Origin: Heligmosomoides polygyrus polygyrus
Taxonomy: Eukaryota > Nematoda > Chromadorea > Rhabditida > Heligmosomidae
DNA length: 64,000 bases
Reading direction: 5' to 3'
Assembly (NCBI GenBank): GCA_947396885.1
Contig: OX377205.1
Coordinates: forward strand, 66,002,969 to 66,066,968
Shown here piece by piece: positions 30,972 through 45,900 of the stretch; position 1 is the stretch's first letter; every line of letters begins with the position of its first letter. Both the position numbers and the translations under genes were made by a program. The notes under the pieces were generated by a model, which was not told the DNA's origin, did not search any database, and was given only the letters and a program-made list of their open reading frames with translations.

Positions 30972-33900
30972 ATGAGACGTCTCGTTTGTTCCACATCTCT
31001 TTCAATTTCAGGTTGCGAGCTGTTCGTAGAAGACAATGCTACAGATTGTGTTTACCTCGTCAATCAGGAGAATGTCGTTGTGCTGAGTTCGGACCTGAAA
31101 GTGCGTCAAGTGTTTCTATAGGCGATTTGGTCGCGAGTTGCCTTAGCGACGGTAGCTGTTAGTGTTTATTCTAGGACATACCGAGCGACATGACTACAGT
31201 AGTAGTAACGCCTCCCTGTTCATTTAGTATAGCTTTAGGTTATCGACGTCATTCCATGGAGCCATGACTTCGACTCGAGTCCTTCCAGTGTTGAATACCT
31301 TCAGGACACATGCGAGATATTCGTTGTGCTTTGTAATGGTCAGGTGGTCACAATACATGCCGAGTCGCACACGGTTAGTCCGCCTGTAGAATTTCTTCGA
31401 CCACATAGGTGAAAAGGAGGTCGAAAAGAGTTTTTTGCTCATACTTTGTCTAAGGGGGATTATTTGGAGGTGCTGATCACAAGTCTCACATTCATTCTTA
31501 CGTTAGTTAGTATTACGGTGGATGGTAGGCGCGGGTGAGTGCTGCTGCCGAGGTGATAATAGTCGATTTCGTCGAGCTTCGCCTATGTGGGCTATTTGGG
31601 GTGCTGATCACAGATCTGTCATTCAGTTTGATATTTCGGTCGCTTGCGGTAGGTTACGGCAGGTGCAGGCAAAAAACGCTCAGGAGTGTTCTGTGATCTC
31701 CTCCGCGTCAACGGAGAAGAGCACAGAACTAGGCAAAGGAAGGAACTCCGGGTCTGGCTGATCTAACTTACCGAATTTAGGATACCTCGTCGATGTGCAT
31801 CGGACTCCAGCCCGCTCACTACCGAAGATTCTTACCCTTTGATAATATTATAGTTGTGGAGTAGCTCAGCTTTTAAATTAAAAGGGTGATGAAAGGTTAT
31901 TGTTTCCGCGTAACCTCCCGTACTCGACCGCAGTACTGAAAACTGATCTCAGATTCGGCACCCCAAATAACCCCTGGTCAAGGTTAAGGTCAAATCAGTG
32001 ATCATGAGCCCAACAACTTTACTCACCCGTTCGTGCCTAACCTACGGTAACCGGCCGAAATTTGAAAAAGTGTTGTCAGATTCGTGTTTAGCGCCCCAAA
32101 TAACCCCATCGGTCGAATTTGGACGATTTTTTTTACCTTTTCTTGGCCTCGTAAAAGTCCAATAGTTCCTGTAACGATCGCTCCAGGCTTAAGCAAAAAT
32201 TCAAAACATCTACAATGGTTCCGTTTTTCTTACCCTTTTTCATGAGTTAATTTCGTTCTAGTATTTCTAGGAGACTACGGTTCAGTCTGACGCTCATGAG
32301 CGGTTTCCAGATATCAGCCCTAAGTTCAGATATGCAGTTCGTGTTTTCTGGGAGAAGCGTGTCCGGCCGCCTCATGGAGTCCAGATCAGGCCGTGCTCGT
32401 GGCTGTTGATGAAGATCGAATCGTTTTCTACGGGCGTGATTTCGGTGTCATCGCTGAATGGTGCGTGTGCGCAACATTTCGTGATCCTAGTGGGTACACT
32501 TACGGTTCGCTTTTAGGAAGATGACAAACCAAGATGCGGGTAAGTATGCACTCGTTACAGTTGGCTGGGGAGCTGCTGAAACACAGTTCCAAGGGAGTGC
32601 AGGCAAGGTCGGCTCCATCTTTCTTCCTCAAGGTTGCCTTGTGCTGCTTTGAGCTGGTTGTTTTTTGCAGAGCTTTGTTATCTTTATCCCTTTTGTATCG
32701 TTGTCTTAACAGACGAGGCGCAGAACAGAGCAGGTAAGACTAACCATGTTCTGGGGAGCATTCAGAACATGTCTACCGTGAGGTTTCTCAGTCGTCGGGC
32801 ACAGTAAGGGCTTTGTTCTGCAGCCTCACGCATTTACACTATTTCTTTGGCTGGTTAAGGAGCCGCAACACATATTAGAAGAAACAGATGAGCACAACGA
32901 TAATGTTTGGAATAAAAGATTGCAGTAATGCTAGTCAGAACTTCGGGGTTTTGTTTTAGTTAATTGTGACGAAGCACGACAGTGTTCATTTTTGCTTTCG
33001 GCCGTTAGTTTTACTTTATGCAGAGCCCATGTTTTCATCAAACAAAAACAGGATATAACCGAGCAGATGTCGTATCGAATTTATACCACCTTTCTTTATC
33101 TAGGAAACTTGCCGTAGTTTAGTTTGGGCGGATCACCAAAAGTTGTGCATGAGTACGTGGCTCGTGTTCGGCATGAACTCTATTCGCCGTATTGGCCACA
33201 GAGGGGGATGTTAGTAGTAGTTCTACTGCGCCTGTAGCTCCCACTAGACGACGTCCCTCCATTATTTTCTTCTTAGCGGCGGTGACATGAAAGTTTCAGT
33301 GCCGTTCTGGCAAGTGCATGTTGTTTTCTGAATCTGGTTTGTCCAAGAAAGCTGCTGGGAACTCTTATCTTGAAGAAACTCTTTGGCCACGTTGTTCAAC
33401 TTTCAGCTAAACTCTTTTTCAAGTCACGTATTTTTTTGACCAGCATAGAACCATCATGCCTACCATTAAAAATTGTGCTGGCAAATCTGTGACACCTAAT
33501 AGACGTCTGTTTTAGTCTTAGTCTTTGAACACCTATGTATTTGAATTGTTTTCCTCGCCGCAATGGTGGTTGCCAATTTTAATGTGAGCCACTTCGTATT
33601 CTTGAAATAAAGCTTACTTAAATTCAAATAGAGTTATTTAATATGGATTTCACAGCACTTATATCCTGCTTTCTAACCCTTCCATAGATCCTTTCATTGT
33701 AAAATTTTTACATTTATCTGTTTGTGTCGTCACTGTCCACCTTTTCCCATTTTAGGCAGCTCGCGAGAAGCGCGTAGAAGTTATCCGTACGGCACTTCCG
33801 ACTGATACACATAAACCTTACATAAAGTGGCGAGCAGATGGCCAGTTCGTGGCAGTGTCTTTCTACGAAGAGCTGTCCGGCGAGCGAAGAGTTGCGGTAG

Positions 33901-36900
33901 GTATTTTAATTCACTTTCCTGATTATCGAACATTTCTCAATTTTGGGTGCATCACGGGACGACCAGACTTTCATAACATAACATAACACATATCATAAGT
34001 TTCCTATAACGAATGTCTTCAAGAGTGGGTTAGAATTATACGGCTTTAGCAGATACCGTAGATGCATTAGTAAAGACTCTGAGTGCTCTTTGAATTCTTC
34101 TTCAGTGAGATTTATGTATTTTTTCTTCCTTCGCAAGCATTCTCGGCGCTATCGTTGTTCCAACGTCGTGTTGTTTAATGGGGTTCAATCATCTGGTTGC
34201 CAGGCGAAATCATATAAATGTCTTTCGGCAGGCTTGTTTTCCTCACAGCCGACTTATTTATTTATTTATTTATTTACTACACAAAATGTGTGCCATAAAT
34301 AATAAACAAAACAAATACTGTAGATTACGTCAGACCACATACATGACATATGTTCAGTTTGAGTGTTTTTCAATCCATTGGTGAATGTGGGAACTCCAGT
34401 TTGAAATTGAATAAATTGAGATCGTTGTGAGTTCATTGCCTGGTTCATTGTTAATGGAAAAAGAGGTTTGTCGAAGAGTGGTCCGCATTGTTTCTTACAA
34501 TGGAAGAAAAAAAAATAACCTGAAAAGGCTGTTGAAAACAATAAAAAGAACATGAAGTGTAGATGAAATTCTTTTCGCGAGGACGTCTTGCATGCGAATT
34601 ATGAGATGCACAAAGTCTACGACCTTCTACGTACACGACCCCAAGGCGGGCCCTGTATCTCAAAGGCCTCTTTAAACTGGTACGCACCTCAGGCGGTAGC
34701 ATAGAAGGGAGTTGCGCATATTCAAACGCAAGAACGAAAGTCGTCGGTACGGAGAACAAGATTCGTTTAAGTTGAACAAGAGCAAGAAAAAGAAAATGTA
34801 TAAAGAATATTAAATGCAACCCGGGACTACTCTTGCTGACGCCGCCTTTACATAGATAGATACATGTATATCATCCATAAGACAATGAACTCGCCTACGA
34901 TCTGAGAATTATTATGTTGGTTAGAAAAACACTCATTGTAATTAACAATCATGATTGAGAACTGAATTCTTAAAAATCTACTGCTTCATTGGACTGCTGG
35001 TATCTTCCAGACTGGACTGCAAGATGAAGAGCGGGGCCGGCAGATTGTCACTGACAAACCATGGCAAGGATAAAAGTGAAAGTTGGCTGCAATCAAAGAC
35101 ATCATCGTTAGACATTATTATTTCCTAGAATTTGCAAAAGATCGAGATGACTTGTCCTTCAATTTTCTTGGATGGATTGACTTGTCCTTCGATTTTTTTG
35201 TGTTGTGCCTCGAGTGGGCGGCAAACAAAGACAGACTTGTGATAAGATATATTTATTGGGGGCCGATCGCTCATCGACGTGGAGCTCACTACACCCCGGG
35301 TAGGCGTGAGAGCTGATACTACCAGGTTCATTCGCCACGCAATATCTGGGATCGAGGAGCTAGCATCAAGTCTGAGGTGGATGAACACCTTTCTGTCGGC
35401 TCGCCCTCGACACATGAAGGATAAAGAACGGTGTTAATCACTCCTTCTTCGGGGTGCACCACGTAATCTTTCATGGGTATCGCGGAGACCATCGAATATA
35501 TTTGTTCTGTACTATGATTGACGATGGTTGGCCGATGGACAGTGTTCCATCCCCACCAGACAAACCTGATACCATTTCACTAACGTCTGAGGGATGGATG
35601 CTTGAATGACGGACAACAGCCGATCCAAGACCATTTGTTCTGGTGCACACGATAGCCAACTACTGCGACTGCGCCACCGCGCGTCTAAGCCACTATGACG
35701 CGACCTAAAGCCCCTCCATGGGTGGGAGTAAAATTCGTCGCCTGTCGAACACATCGGCATTCACCCTTTATTCTCTGTCTTTTTCATTGATTGCGTTTTT
35801 TTCTGCTGCAGTTGTCTACTACAGATTGATCTTCTAGGTATTCAATCGCGATGGAGAGTTGATGGCTCGTCTGAAAAATGAAGAACCGATAGAGGAGGCT
35901 ATCACAGTACGACCTACTGGGAACTACATTGCCACTTTAAAGCAGTCTGTAGGTAGGTATGCAGGGATTTTTTCAAGCTCTCAGATTTTAAATGAAATTG
36001 TACTGTAAGTATAATGCGTAAGAATAAGACTATGATACACAATTGTAATGAAGATTTATTGTCAATATGTTAAATCTAATTTATAAAAATGTAATCCTTT
36101 AAAAAGACACATGAAAATGACTACAAATGTAATCATTTAGATATGACTATGAAAATTATTAATAACAAAATAGGAACTATTAAAGTTAGTAGATTCCCAC
36201 ACATGGAATCAGAAATTTCAATTAAAATCAAAAGCAATATTGTTTATACGGAAACTTCAAGGATTGCTAAAATATGTTTCCAGCTGGAATATTTTAATAT
36301 AAAATGAAAGAACTTTATTACATACTTATACAAAATGGATGGTTTCAATAAAAAGATTTATAGTTAAAAACATATTAAAATGTGTTTCAAAAACAAGCTA
36401 ATTTTTTTTATAAATGTGCCATATTAGATGACAGTATAAATAATAAAATGATTAATTTTAGCAAAACTGGTAAATAATTCAATTTACTTAACTGCCTTTT
36501 AAATTCTATATCCACTCAATTTTTAAAATTAATTTAAACCGCTCTAGTACATGTGAGCTCACCAACAGCCAATACTGTATGCACATCAATGATATACCGT
36601 CCAGAGAAGGGTCTCAGGCGTAGGTCTGAACGGGCGAAATGGATAGTACTGCGAGAGTCTCCACCCTCCATATAGTAGAAAAAAGCCTCGGCTCCCGTAC
36701 TGTGCAATAATTGTGCATTTTTTCTAAACCGCTGCGTCCTTCACCACTTTACTTTCTTTCTACACAAGGGTGGAGATTCTCGCAGTACTATTCATTTCCC
36801 CCTTTCAGACCTACTCCTGAGACCGACTGAAGAAAGCAACCGACGCGATACGCCAAGCTGAAGGTCGGAACTCGGCATCGGGGGTGCACATTTAACGGCT

Positions 36901-39900
36901 AACGATTTAACGAATTTAACGAATTAACGGCATTTCTCGTTAAAATCTGGCTTAACGACTTAACGGAAATTTTTAGAAATTTAACGGAATTTTTAACGGA
37001 CTTTCTACTCAGTGATTTTATCACATTTACCCTTAGTCTTCACAATTGTTGCAGGTCTCACCCGTCCGATTAGAATTGTTCCTGAAAAACTATTGAAATT
37101 GGCAGGAACATTTTGATGTTTTCATGAATTTGTTTTGCATTGTTGGGAATAACGCATTTTGGGGGGTGGGTAGCGCAGTCGGAGGAGGTGCCGGCTGTCA
37201 CCCGATACCAGGTTCCTGGTTCGGATTTTCCGCGTCAGCCAATGCTTCCATCCAGGCTTGTCTGGGAGGATAAAGCGCTGGCTTGTTCATCAGCTCGCCA
37301 CCGCAAGTAGGTATAGGCCAAACACGCATTCAAATCGCTTCCGCATCTCATAGAAGTAGAATGCGTGGCGCATCCCAAAAGGGATTGAGTAACGCCGTCC
37401 TCTATCCTTATCCTTTAAAGCCTTTTGGAGCTCGAAATTTCTTCGCCGAGCCCCGAAGTACGTCAACGAATCGACAAAATTATACTGGTCTAACCTCCTC
37501 GTAAGATATGCCTATCCTCACTTGGCGCTGGTTATCCCAGAACACTTTTGCCCGCCACCTGGAACAGCCGAGACGGTGAGAATATTTTTTAGGCCGCTGG
37601 ACGTAATTTAAACAATTTTAGAAAAGCGCTAATAACAACAATTTGGGAAGTTACTTTTCCTGAACATTAACACAATAACGATATGCAACATCTATTCAAG
37701 AGTGTGGAACATGTGACACGATGCCTTGTCATGGTCACGACGTTGCAAAAAAATGGATGGTCCCACGCACCGGGCACTCGAAAATCGTGCGTCCGATAAC
37801 GTGGAAACATTCCACTGACTGGCTTTTAATTGTATCTTTATTTGATCTTTTTGTACTTAGTGGCCTGTGCCCGCATCGAAATTGTGTATGGTCGTAGACA
37901 GTCAAACAAAACGGTTTCGCAAAGAACTAGGAAAGGAGGACACTCCGGTTTCTGCCTGATCGCACATTTTAAGGTGCCTTGTCGGTGATCATCTTCCATG
38001 ATAATTCCATAGCTGTTCCTATTCCACACCCTGTAGATAATTTGTTACTGAAGGCTTGTTTATTTTTCTACGTTTGTTGATCTTGAATTGTTTGTATAAC
38101 ATTGCAATGTTGCACTCCATTGCTTGAACTTTAGCTGTTGAACTCTTGAAGTGGAAACCCATACGATTTCCTTGATTTTTTTCACTTGAAATAAGGGTTT
38201 GCATCTATTTCGTATTTTTTACGAAATTTAATGATTTACCGGAAATTTAACAAAAATTTTCCGTTAAAAAAAATTAGTTAGAAAATTTAACGCACAGAAT
38301 TTTGTGTGCACCCCTGCTCGGCACTACGAAGCCGGGACGACGCAAGGTCGACAAGCAGACATGGCTGTGGACGGACGATGTGAAGGCGAAGGTTCGAGAG
38401 AAGAAGTCGCTGTATCATGTATTTCTCGGCGACAGAACAGCCGACAACTGGCAGGAGTATCAGAAGGCGAAGAAAGCTGCAAAGAAAGCCGTGGCTGTTG
38501 CGAAAGCCACTCATTATGGTGATGTCTACCGAAAGCTCGAATCGCGCGATGGTGAGCGGTATTTGTACCGACTTGCTAAGACCCGCCATCGCCAAACCGA
38601 GGATATTGAAAGTTTTTTGGCATCAATGATGAGAACGACCGTCTTCTGACAGACCGCAAAAAGGCGCTGAAGCGATGGTGTGATTACTTTGAGGAAATTT
38701 CCACTATGGGATTTCCTCATCCGGCCATCCCTTCTGTGGCTTCTGTTCACGGTCCCGTTCACAAGATCGCCGTGGAAGAAACGGAAGCGGCTCTGAAGAA
38801 GATGAAGCCATGCAAGGCGACAGGACCGGATGATCTGGCAGCCGATGTTTGGAAGTCGAAGCTCTGGTATCCTACTGAGTGGTTCGCTGAGTTCTTCACC
38901 AGGTAGTAAAGGAGAAGAAAGTACCGGAGTGTTGACACAACAGTACGACAATTCCGATTTGGAAGAAGAAGGGCAGTCAGTCCTGCAGACTGCTCCAATT
39001 ATCGTCCGATTCGCTTGCTTTCGCACGGCATGAAGATCTTCGAGCGATTCCTCGATAGACGAATTCGTGAAATCGTCCGACAACCAGTGCGGTTTTGTGC
39101 CTGGTTCTAGGACCTCTGATGCTATACACGCCGCCCGCCTCCTGGTGGAGAAGCATCGCGGGAAACAGAAGACGGTGCATGTGCCCTTTCTCGATTTGGA
39201 GAAGGCCTTCGACCGCGTACCGCGTGAGCTTATATGGTACGCCTTGCGACAACACAACGTACCTGAGGAACTCATAGAGTGGGTGCGGATGCTCTACTCT
39301 TGCCCAAAGAGTAGAGTGCAAGCTGCAGCTGGAACCTCAATGGAGTTTCCCATCTCTGTTGGGGTGCCCCAAGGTTCTGCGCTTTCTCCACTCCTCTTTG
39401 TTGTCGTCATGGATGCCATTACGAGAGATCTTCAGAAGCCTGTCCCATGGACATTGCTCTATGCTGATGACGTGATGCTCGCTTGCGAAGATAAAGATGA
39501 TCTCGAGCTGTAGGTGCAAGCTTGGTGCGACCGCCTTGCGATGTTGGGGCTCAGATTGAACGTCAAGAAGACCGAGTACCTAACAACTGACGTAAACGAG
39601 TCCGGCTCCATTAAGATTAATAGTACTGCGCTTGCACGCATTTCGGTGTTTAAATACCTTGAATCAGCAATAGCATCTGACGGCGGTCTGGTGATTGAAG
39701 TGAACTCACGCGTGAGTGTAGCTTGGTCCAAGTGGCGTTCGCTGACTGGCGTTCTCTGCGACAAGATGATGCCGGAGCGCTTCAAGTCGAAGATCTACAG
39801 AGCAGTCGTCCGGCCAGTAGCAATGTACGGCGCTGAATATTGGACAGCGACCAAGGAAGTTGAAACGCGCCTCAGCGTCGTGGAGACGAAGATGCTGCGC

Positions 39901-42900
39901 TGGACGGCTGGACTCACCCGCATGGACCGCATCAGAGATGATGCTATTCGGCAGAAGTTCGGTGTCGCGCCGATAGCTGACAAGATGCGCGAAACTCGCT
40001 TGCGATGGTACGGCCACGTTCTGCATGGAAAGGAAGACAGCGTCCGCAAGATAGGCCTTAACTTCGAGGTGTTAGGAAAGCGGACTAGAGGACGCCCGAA
40101 GCAGCGTTGGTCGGGTACGTTACGCATGGACATGAAAGTAACTGGCGTCCACCCTGATCAAGCTCAGGACCGAGAAAGGTGGCGTCATGACACCAAAAGA
40201 GCGGACCCCGCGATGAAGCGGGAGAAACGCTGAAGAAGAAGAAGACCTACTCCTGAGACCCTTCCCTGGTGAGCAGTGTAGTTTTTATTTTGGCATTGCG
40301 AGGCCGAACCGCAATTTCCCCGGTTGTCCCCGGCATTCTCGTCCTAAAATTATTTCGGGGAATAACCTTATGCGAATTACTTACTCCTGGGCTGCAGTCA
40401 TTCCGGATTTTTAAAATGCCCTTAACCAAGGTGCGTAGCGAACATGAAATGTTCAGAGATTTATTTTAGATGGGCGCCGCGCAATGGTATTTTATGAGCG
40501 AAACGGTGAGAAGCGACACGAGATGCAGATGCCTCATTCTGTCGACACGCATCAGTTGGTGGACCTGCAGTGGGACGTTGAATCATCTTGCTTATGCGTC
40601 CATCTTCGAACTCAACAAACCGACGAATGTGAGTTTCATTTTATCAGCGTTGTTCTATTACTCAATAGTTTTATTGCTGCGGACCTTTTCCTCTTCTACG
40701 AAGTCTTGATATGAATCTTGAACATTCCTGATTTCCCATGTTCAGGTTTATTTCAGACCGTGTCCGAGTCGTCATATACATGAGTGTAATTTCCTTAAAC
40801 TTCCTACGGATCCTTTCCATCTTCCTGAACCTGAAGCATTAAAAATTCAAAAATTTCATGACCTATCCACCAAGACCATACTGTTTGTTATTCCAATATG
40901 TCTCACTTTCATAGATCGTTAATATTCTATTCAAAGATCGAGTTGTTAACCGTCCTTGGAAATGTTGGACATTCTTACCCCTTCCATAGAGGAAACATGA
41001 GCTGATAATAGTGGAACGAAGGAACCGCACTTTGCATTAATAAGTATTAACTGTTTCTGGTTATGATGTTTCTTGATCTGAGATCACATGCGAATTCATG
41101 TCTTCGGGTTAAAATATGGCGTAAAATACCACTGAATGGTTTAGTGGAAATATGGACGACGTCAAACTATGACTGGAAGCGACAATGGTCCGCCAGTTTC
41201 ACCCAGAATATAGTTCGCTGGCAGTGGCATTCTGAGAAGGTCAGTTTCAAACAATTACTTAGTTTTCTCAATTCCTTTGCATAGACTTCGGCGTAGTGTT
41301 ATTGGCGTGACCTTTACTACTGCTTTATCCAAAGGCTCACAAATCTCGTAGAGGATCAGCTTCATCTTTAGATTAGTTGTCTTCTGATTCGCGATAGCTC
41401 ATATCCAATTTCCCAAACGGGCTGATAGAGCTGAATCCCCAGAAGGCGTATACGTTGCTTGAATGATCAAGAATCCTTGCTCCATTAGCTGCGAACAAAA
41501 TCATGCGCTGACTTTAACGTGCGAGAAAGCGATAGTCTCTTACTGTTGATTCTGCCGTGCATGTTTCCAGTCCGGTGTGATGCTTATTTCGTTTAGAATG
41601 TAAATATCCTTCACGTGAAATAACGCTGCATAAACTGCACCCTTTTTCATAGGTTATGGCTGTGCTTCTTTCTAAGGAGGGTCTTCGACTATCAAACCCT
41701 AGAACAGTTTACAAAACAGTGAAACATAAGTAGAGTACAGAGAAGTTTTTGGAGACAAGCGCTCCCAAAATGTTCCAAAAAAGCCGCTATGATGCTTTTG
41801 TGGTCTTTGTGGTGTCGTCGATTATGATCCTTCGATTATTCCCATATCTGATATCGGAATTCCTATCATGTCGTCTGAGATACGATTCCTGACGTGCTTG
41901 TAAATAATAATGGCGCTCCAATCCAAATTAGAATTCCTTTCCAAAGAGTTGCTGCATGATAAGAATACCCTACCTCTTCGTAGAGCTTCGATGTCGTCAC
42001 CATGTGCATATTTTAGAATGACCTGTAATTCGAATATAACACCATTTTGATTCAAAATTGAGGAAATAATCAGTGCCCTATTTTCCGGATTAATACACTG
42101 AAGGTTCAACAAAACCGAGGCGAGTAGCCCTCTACTGTCTATTAATGTCATATTGCTGGATCAGTTTCCATACGCAAAACGCAATAAACTTCGATTCGCC
42201 TTTGGTCTAAGGTAAACCCAAGAACTCTGTAACACGAATGTTAATAGTGTTACAGTCATTAGACCTAATTCCAATCTACGCTCATTTTTAGGTTTTTTTT
42301 TTCATTCAATAGCTATCCAATTCTATCCAATAGCTCCGATGTATTCCAAAGTGTTTGCTCAGTGATAAGGGTGATCATCTGAAATGTTTATCATTTCGTT
42401 CTTAGCCGCTCATTGTTTGTAGTCTTTCAGTTAACGTTGTTTTAGGTGGGACAGATGTCCTTGCTCTTCAGCGACGGTTGCTTTTCCCGAGTTAATTTCG
42501 CTTCGAGACCTACGGTCGTTGGAAGTGACGCTTTAGTAGTTGCAACTGGTGAGTTTTAAGGAGTACAGGCAGATTGCAGGTTTTGTTGTCCAACTGATCA
42601 GCATTGCTACATAATTATAAGCTTGCTAGATCGTAACATGTATCCCAGATGCCCACCAAAGTTCGAATATTTAGATGAACTTCGCTTTACGAATTTCGAT
42701 CGGCTCCCGGTTCCGCCGCCACTTTGTCAATACTCAGTTCCGCATACCGGAGAAGTTCATGCTGTGGCTCTTGATGGATCACGATTAGCCGTTCTAGATG
42801 CAAGATTTACGGCTAATATTTGTGAGTTCTTCGCGTTTCTCTTTGTGCAAGCTCATGCTTGAAATTACCTTTTTATTACAAAATATTGTGTTCAATATAC

Positions 42901-45900
42901 TGGCATAACAGTGTGAAAACGTTGTGGAGATAAAATCGCCATATTAGTAGAGTTAGAGCTTAAAACTGTTTAGCTGGAATTGAAGGTATTGAAATTAAGG
43001 TGTTAATCAGCAAGCAACTTTAGCGAGTGAGGTCTATATTTTGGAGGGCTCAGAGACGTAGACTAGATCTGTGTAAAGGTAGCTGTCATCGAAGCATGCC
43101 GGTGGAGTGCGGTCGAGGTCAGAGAGGGAGGCGACTGTGAGTTCCTGAAAGAGCTCGAATGATTGCTTCTCTCATATTTTCGTAAACAGTGATGACAAAG
43201 TGTATTTTCTACGCCCACCTCACTTGCTTTCTGGAATGCATCCAGCAGCTCCTGACTCGTTATGGTGCCGTAGCTGTCCATGCTAACGTCATCATGATAG
43301 AGAAATGAGGCGCGTTGGGGGAATTTGACAGATGAATGCACCTCGTAGAAATCCTGTAATGCTGAGACTCGCCTTTTCGACGCCTCATTCTTTGAACAGA
43401 TTTACCTCATCATCCATGAACCGCTGATTGCTTCCACCATCTATATGCAATGTGTCGGATATTGAAGTCGAAGTCTCCTCCAGAATCTGAATTGTCGTGC
43501 ATATACGCGAATACGCTATATATGATGCGCCTATAAATTTCCTACCTTCTGAAAGCTGGTTAGTATAGGAATAGTGCTGCTGCTACTGTGCTGGCTGTGC
43601 CATTCATCCTAAAACTATCTGGTGGACTTTCCTTGCCGATACTACTAGGATACCCAAAGGCAATTGGAAACATCAACTATCAGAGTAGCTTACCCCAGTA
43701 GCAATGATGTCGTCGACGTTGTTGAAGTGAAACCTCGAAGCGAAGCTGAAATTGGAGGATCATTTGGAACTCTTTAAGAAGTCTGTAGCTCTTGCCTCAA
43801 TGTCCCGGGCAGTCATAAGCGTATTCATTGTTGGTATGAGATTGTTCGTCGAGAACTAGCTTTTTTCTTCTCTTTGTTTTTGTTTCCTTATCCTCTTTTC
43901 TTCTCAGATTTCGGTGCATTTCTCTTTTTATATTAATTTAGGAAAATCTGATGCCTTTCATCAAGTATTAATTATTAATATTAAGTATTAGTATTAATAG
44001 TAGTATTAATTATTAGTATTAACTAGTAGTGTTATTAAAGCATTAGGTGAAGTGAGGGAATGTTGCTTCCCTTTCTCCCTTGAGGGGGAGGGGGGGGAGA
44101 GACAGGCGAATAACAGCAGGTCAGTCTTCGCGTAATATAAACGCGAGCCAGGTTACGCTTTTGTTTCAATTCGTGGACGAAGTTCTACTTTCAAACACCT
44201 GCACCCAGCTCGTTCACCACTGCGAAGAACCAAATATTATTGCTTATTAGATTTATTAATCTTTCACTTTTTTCTAGAACAGTCATACTGTACTACTGAA
44301 AGACTTGACTCCAATTTGCTTTTGGACAGGAATTACTCATTAACAGTTAGTACAACGTCACAACGTGATTCTTGCAGTTTAGACCACTCCATTATGGTGG
44401 GTATTGGTCAGCTCAAGATTTGATATCAGTAGCAGTTTCATGGGCAAAGTGTAGTTTAAGAAGTTCGTTTTTTAGAAAAATAATAGTGAGATCTGTTTCA
44501 CTACTGCCACTCATTCGTACACTTTTTCGATATAATATCGAAGGTTACCTTTCTTGGTAGTTGAAGTGTTGAACCCGTTCGGAAAATCGGACTGATCTCT
44601 TCGCCTCAAAGAGATGAATTCATTGGAAATTCGAACTTCTTTGGCATTGTATTAAAAGGCTGAAGATTTCAGAATTTTTCTCACCTTGGGACTTTGTGGT
44701 GACGAAAGTGTGTCATCTCCATCGTGACCTCTATAAATATTTGCTTTAAGTTCTCTTATACTTGTAAGTTCGAGAACTTGATACTCACATTTCGTTAGGC
44801 GATATCATTTTCAAGCCATTTGGAGGCGGTGCAGGTACTATAACAGGAACTTCCTGAAATTAGACCAGCTAGCATAGGTTCATCCTTCAAAGTGCTGCGA
44901 TCAACCGTGCTCAAGCGTGAGAAACACCAGTTCGACGGTGCATCCTTCTCCCGCCCCACGTTTTTCCGGTTGTCGGTATCCATCCTTTGTTCAAATTCTC
45001 CTTTTTTTCTTTGATACGGTTTAGACGAACTTTGATAAGCTCTCTCTCTGTCAGAATGTTATAGAGATAATGAAGAAATCATTGAAGGAATTCTGACGCC
45101 CAATAATTGTTTAATGAGAAGGAAGAAGATATGGGTAATAAATAATGTTCTGCAATGGAAAAGGAATCGTAAATGAGAGCGGGCAAGTGTTTGCCTGGTG
45201 AGGTAACTCGATACATCTCCAAGAAATTCAGAGGATGTCAACCTAATACAGCCTCTATCCCAACCTGAATTCAGCCGAAAGTCCTGGTGTTAAAGTAACT
45301 CACAGGTTTGTCATGCTTCTTGTTTTTAACTGGGGTATCCTTCTCTTGTGAGTTGTAGTTGTGCAAAGACCGTGTGACATATGGCTTGTGTTTCTAGAAA
45401 ATTGTTGACAATTACACATTAAATGTCACTATGGCAAAAATTTCGAATTGTCACCTTAGCGAACTTGCGTAGCTGTCGCTGAAATTTTCGTGCGTCCTGA
45501 GCGAATTGAAGAGGATCCTGAAACGGGCTGTCGCATTGAAATATCTGTTCAGCTAACCTAGGGCCGTATGCACCAACGACTAACCCGCGGGTATAGAGGG
45601 TAGAGATACCCACGATGAAGCCTGCGTCTCTGACTCTTGCCTTACCTCTACTCCTTATACCCCGCATACCCACGGGTTTAATTATTGATGAATTCGGTCC
45701 CTGAATAGCTCACTCGATTTGCGTGGAAAAAGTCAGTACGTACCTGTTCGTTGAGCATTCCATCTCGACATACAATACAGCGACACCATCCCTGGAACGC
45801 GATTAATCTGATGTAGATGACTCCTTCAAAACACTACTAACTGAGGTGTACGACTCACCGACTGTCCAGTGGCTCGCAGCCAAAGCGCTTTCACTATTGC

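Larger units (their letters stand above)
36825..40242 (+). mobile_element. 5'-truncated RTE-type LINE with 18-bp target duplication
   Basis: AGACCTACTCCTGAGACC occurs directly before the element (36807-36824) and after it (40243-40260). The 3' end is TGAAGAAGAAGA, a short repeat tail as in RTE elements. The 5' end starts inside the coding sequence, as expected from incomplete reverse transcription. Excluding the inserted hAT-like element (36879-38316) the LINE is about 1980 bp. Confidence 0.8.
36601..40269. mobile_element. Foldback MITE split by a LINE
   Basis: Left arm CCAGAGAAGGGTCTCAGGCG ... AATGGATAGTACTGCGAGAG (36601-36690) is mirrored by CTCGCAGTACTATTCATTTC (36778-36800), CCTACTCCTGAGACC and CTTCCCTGG at 40261-40269. 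Without the inserted LINE the element would be about 235 bp. Single arms of this family occur near 12235, 16480 and 18050. Confidence 0.6.

Noticed and set aside
38526..39275. 249-codon minus-strand ORF
   Set aside because: It is the antisense shadow of the LINE reverse-transcriptase relic.
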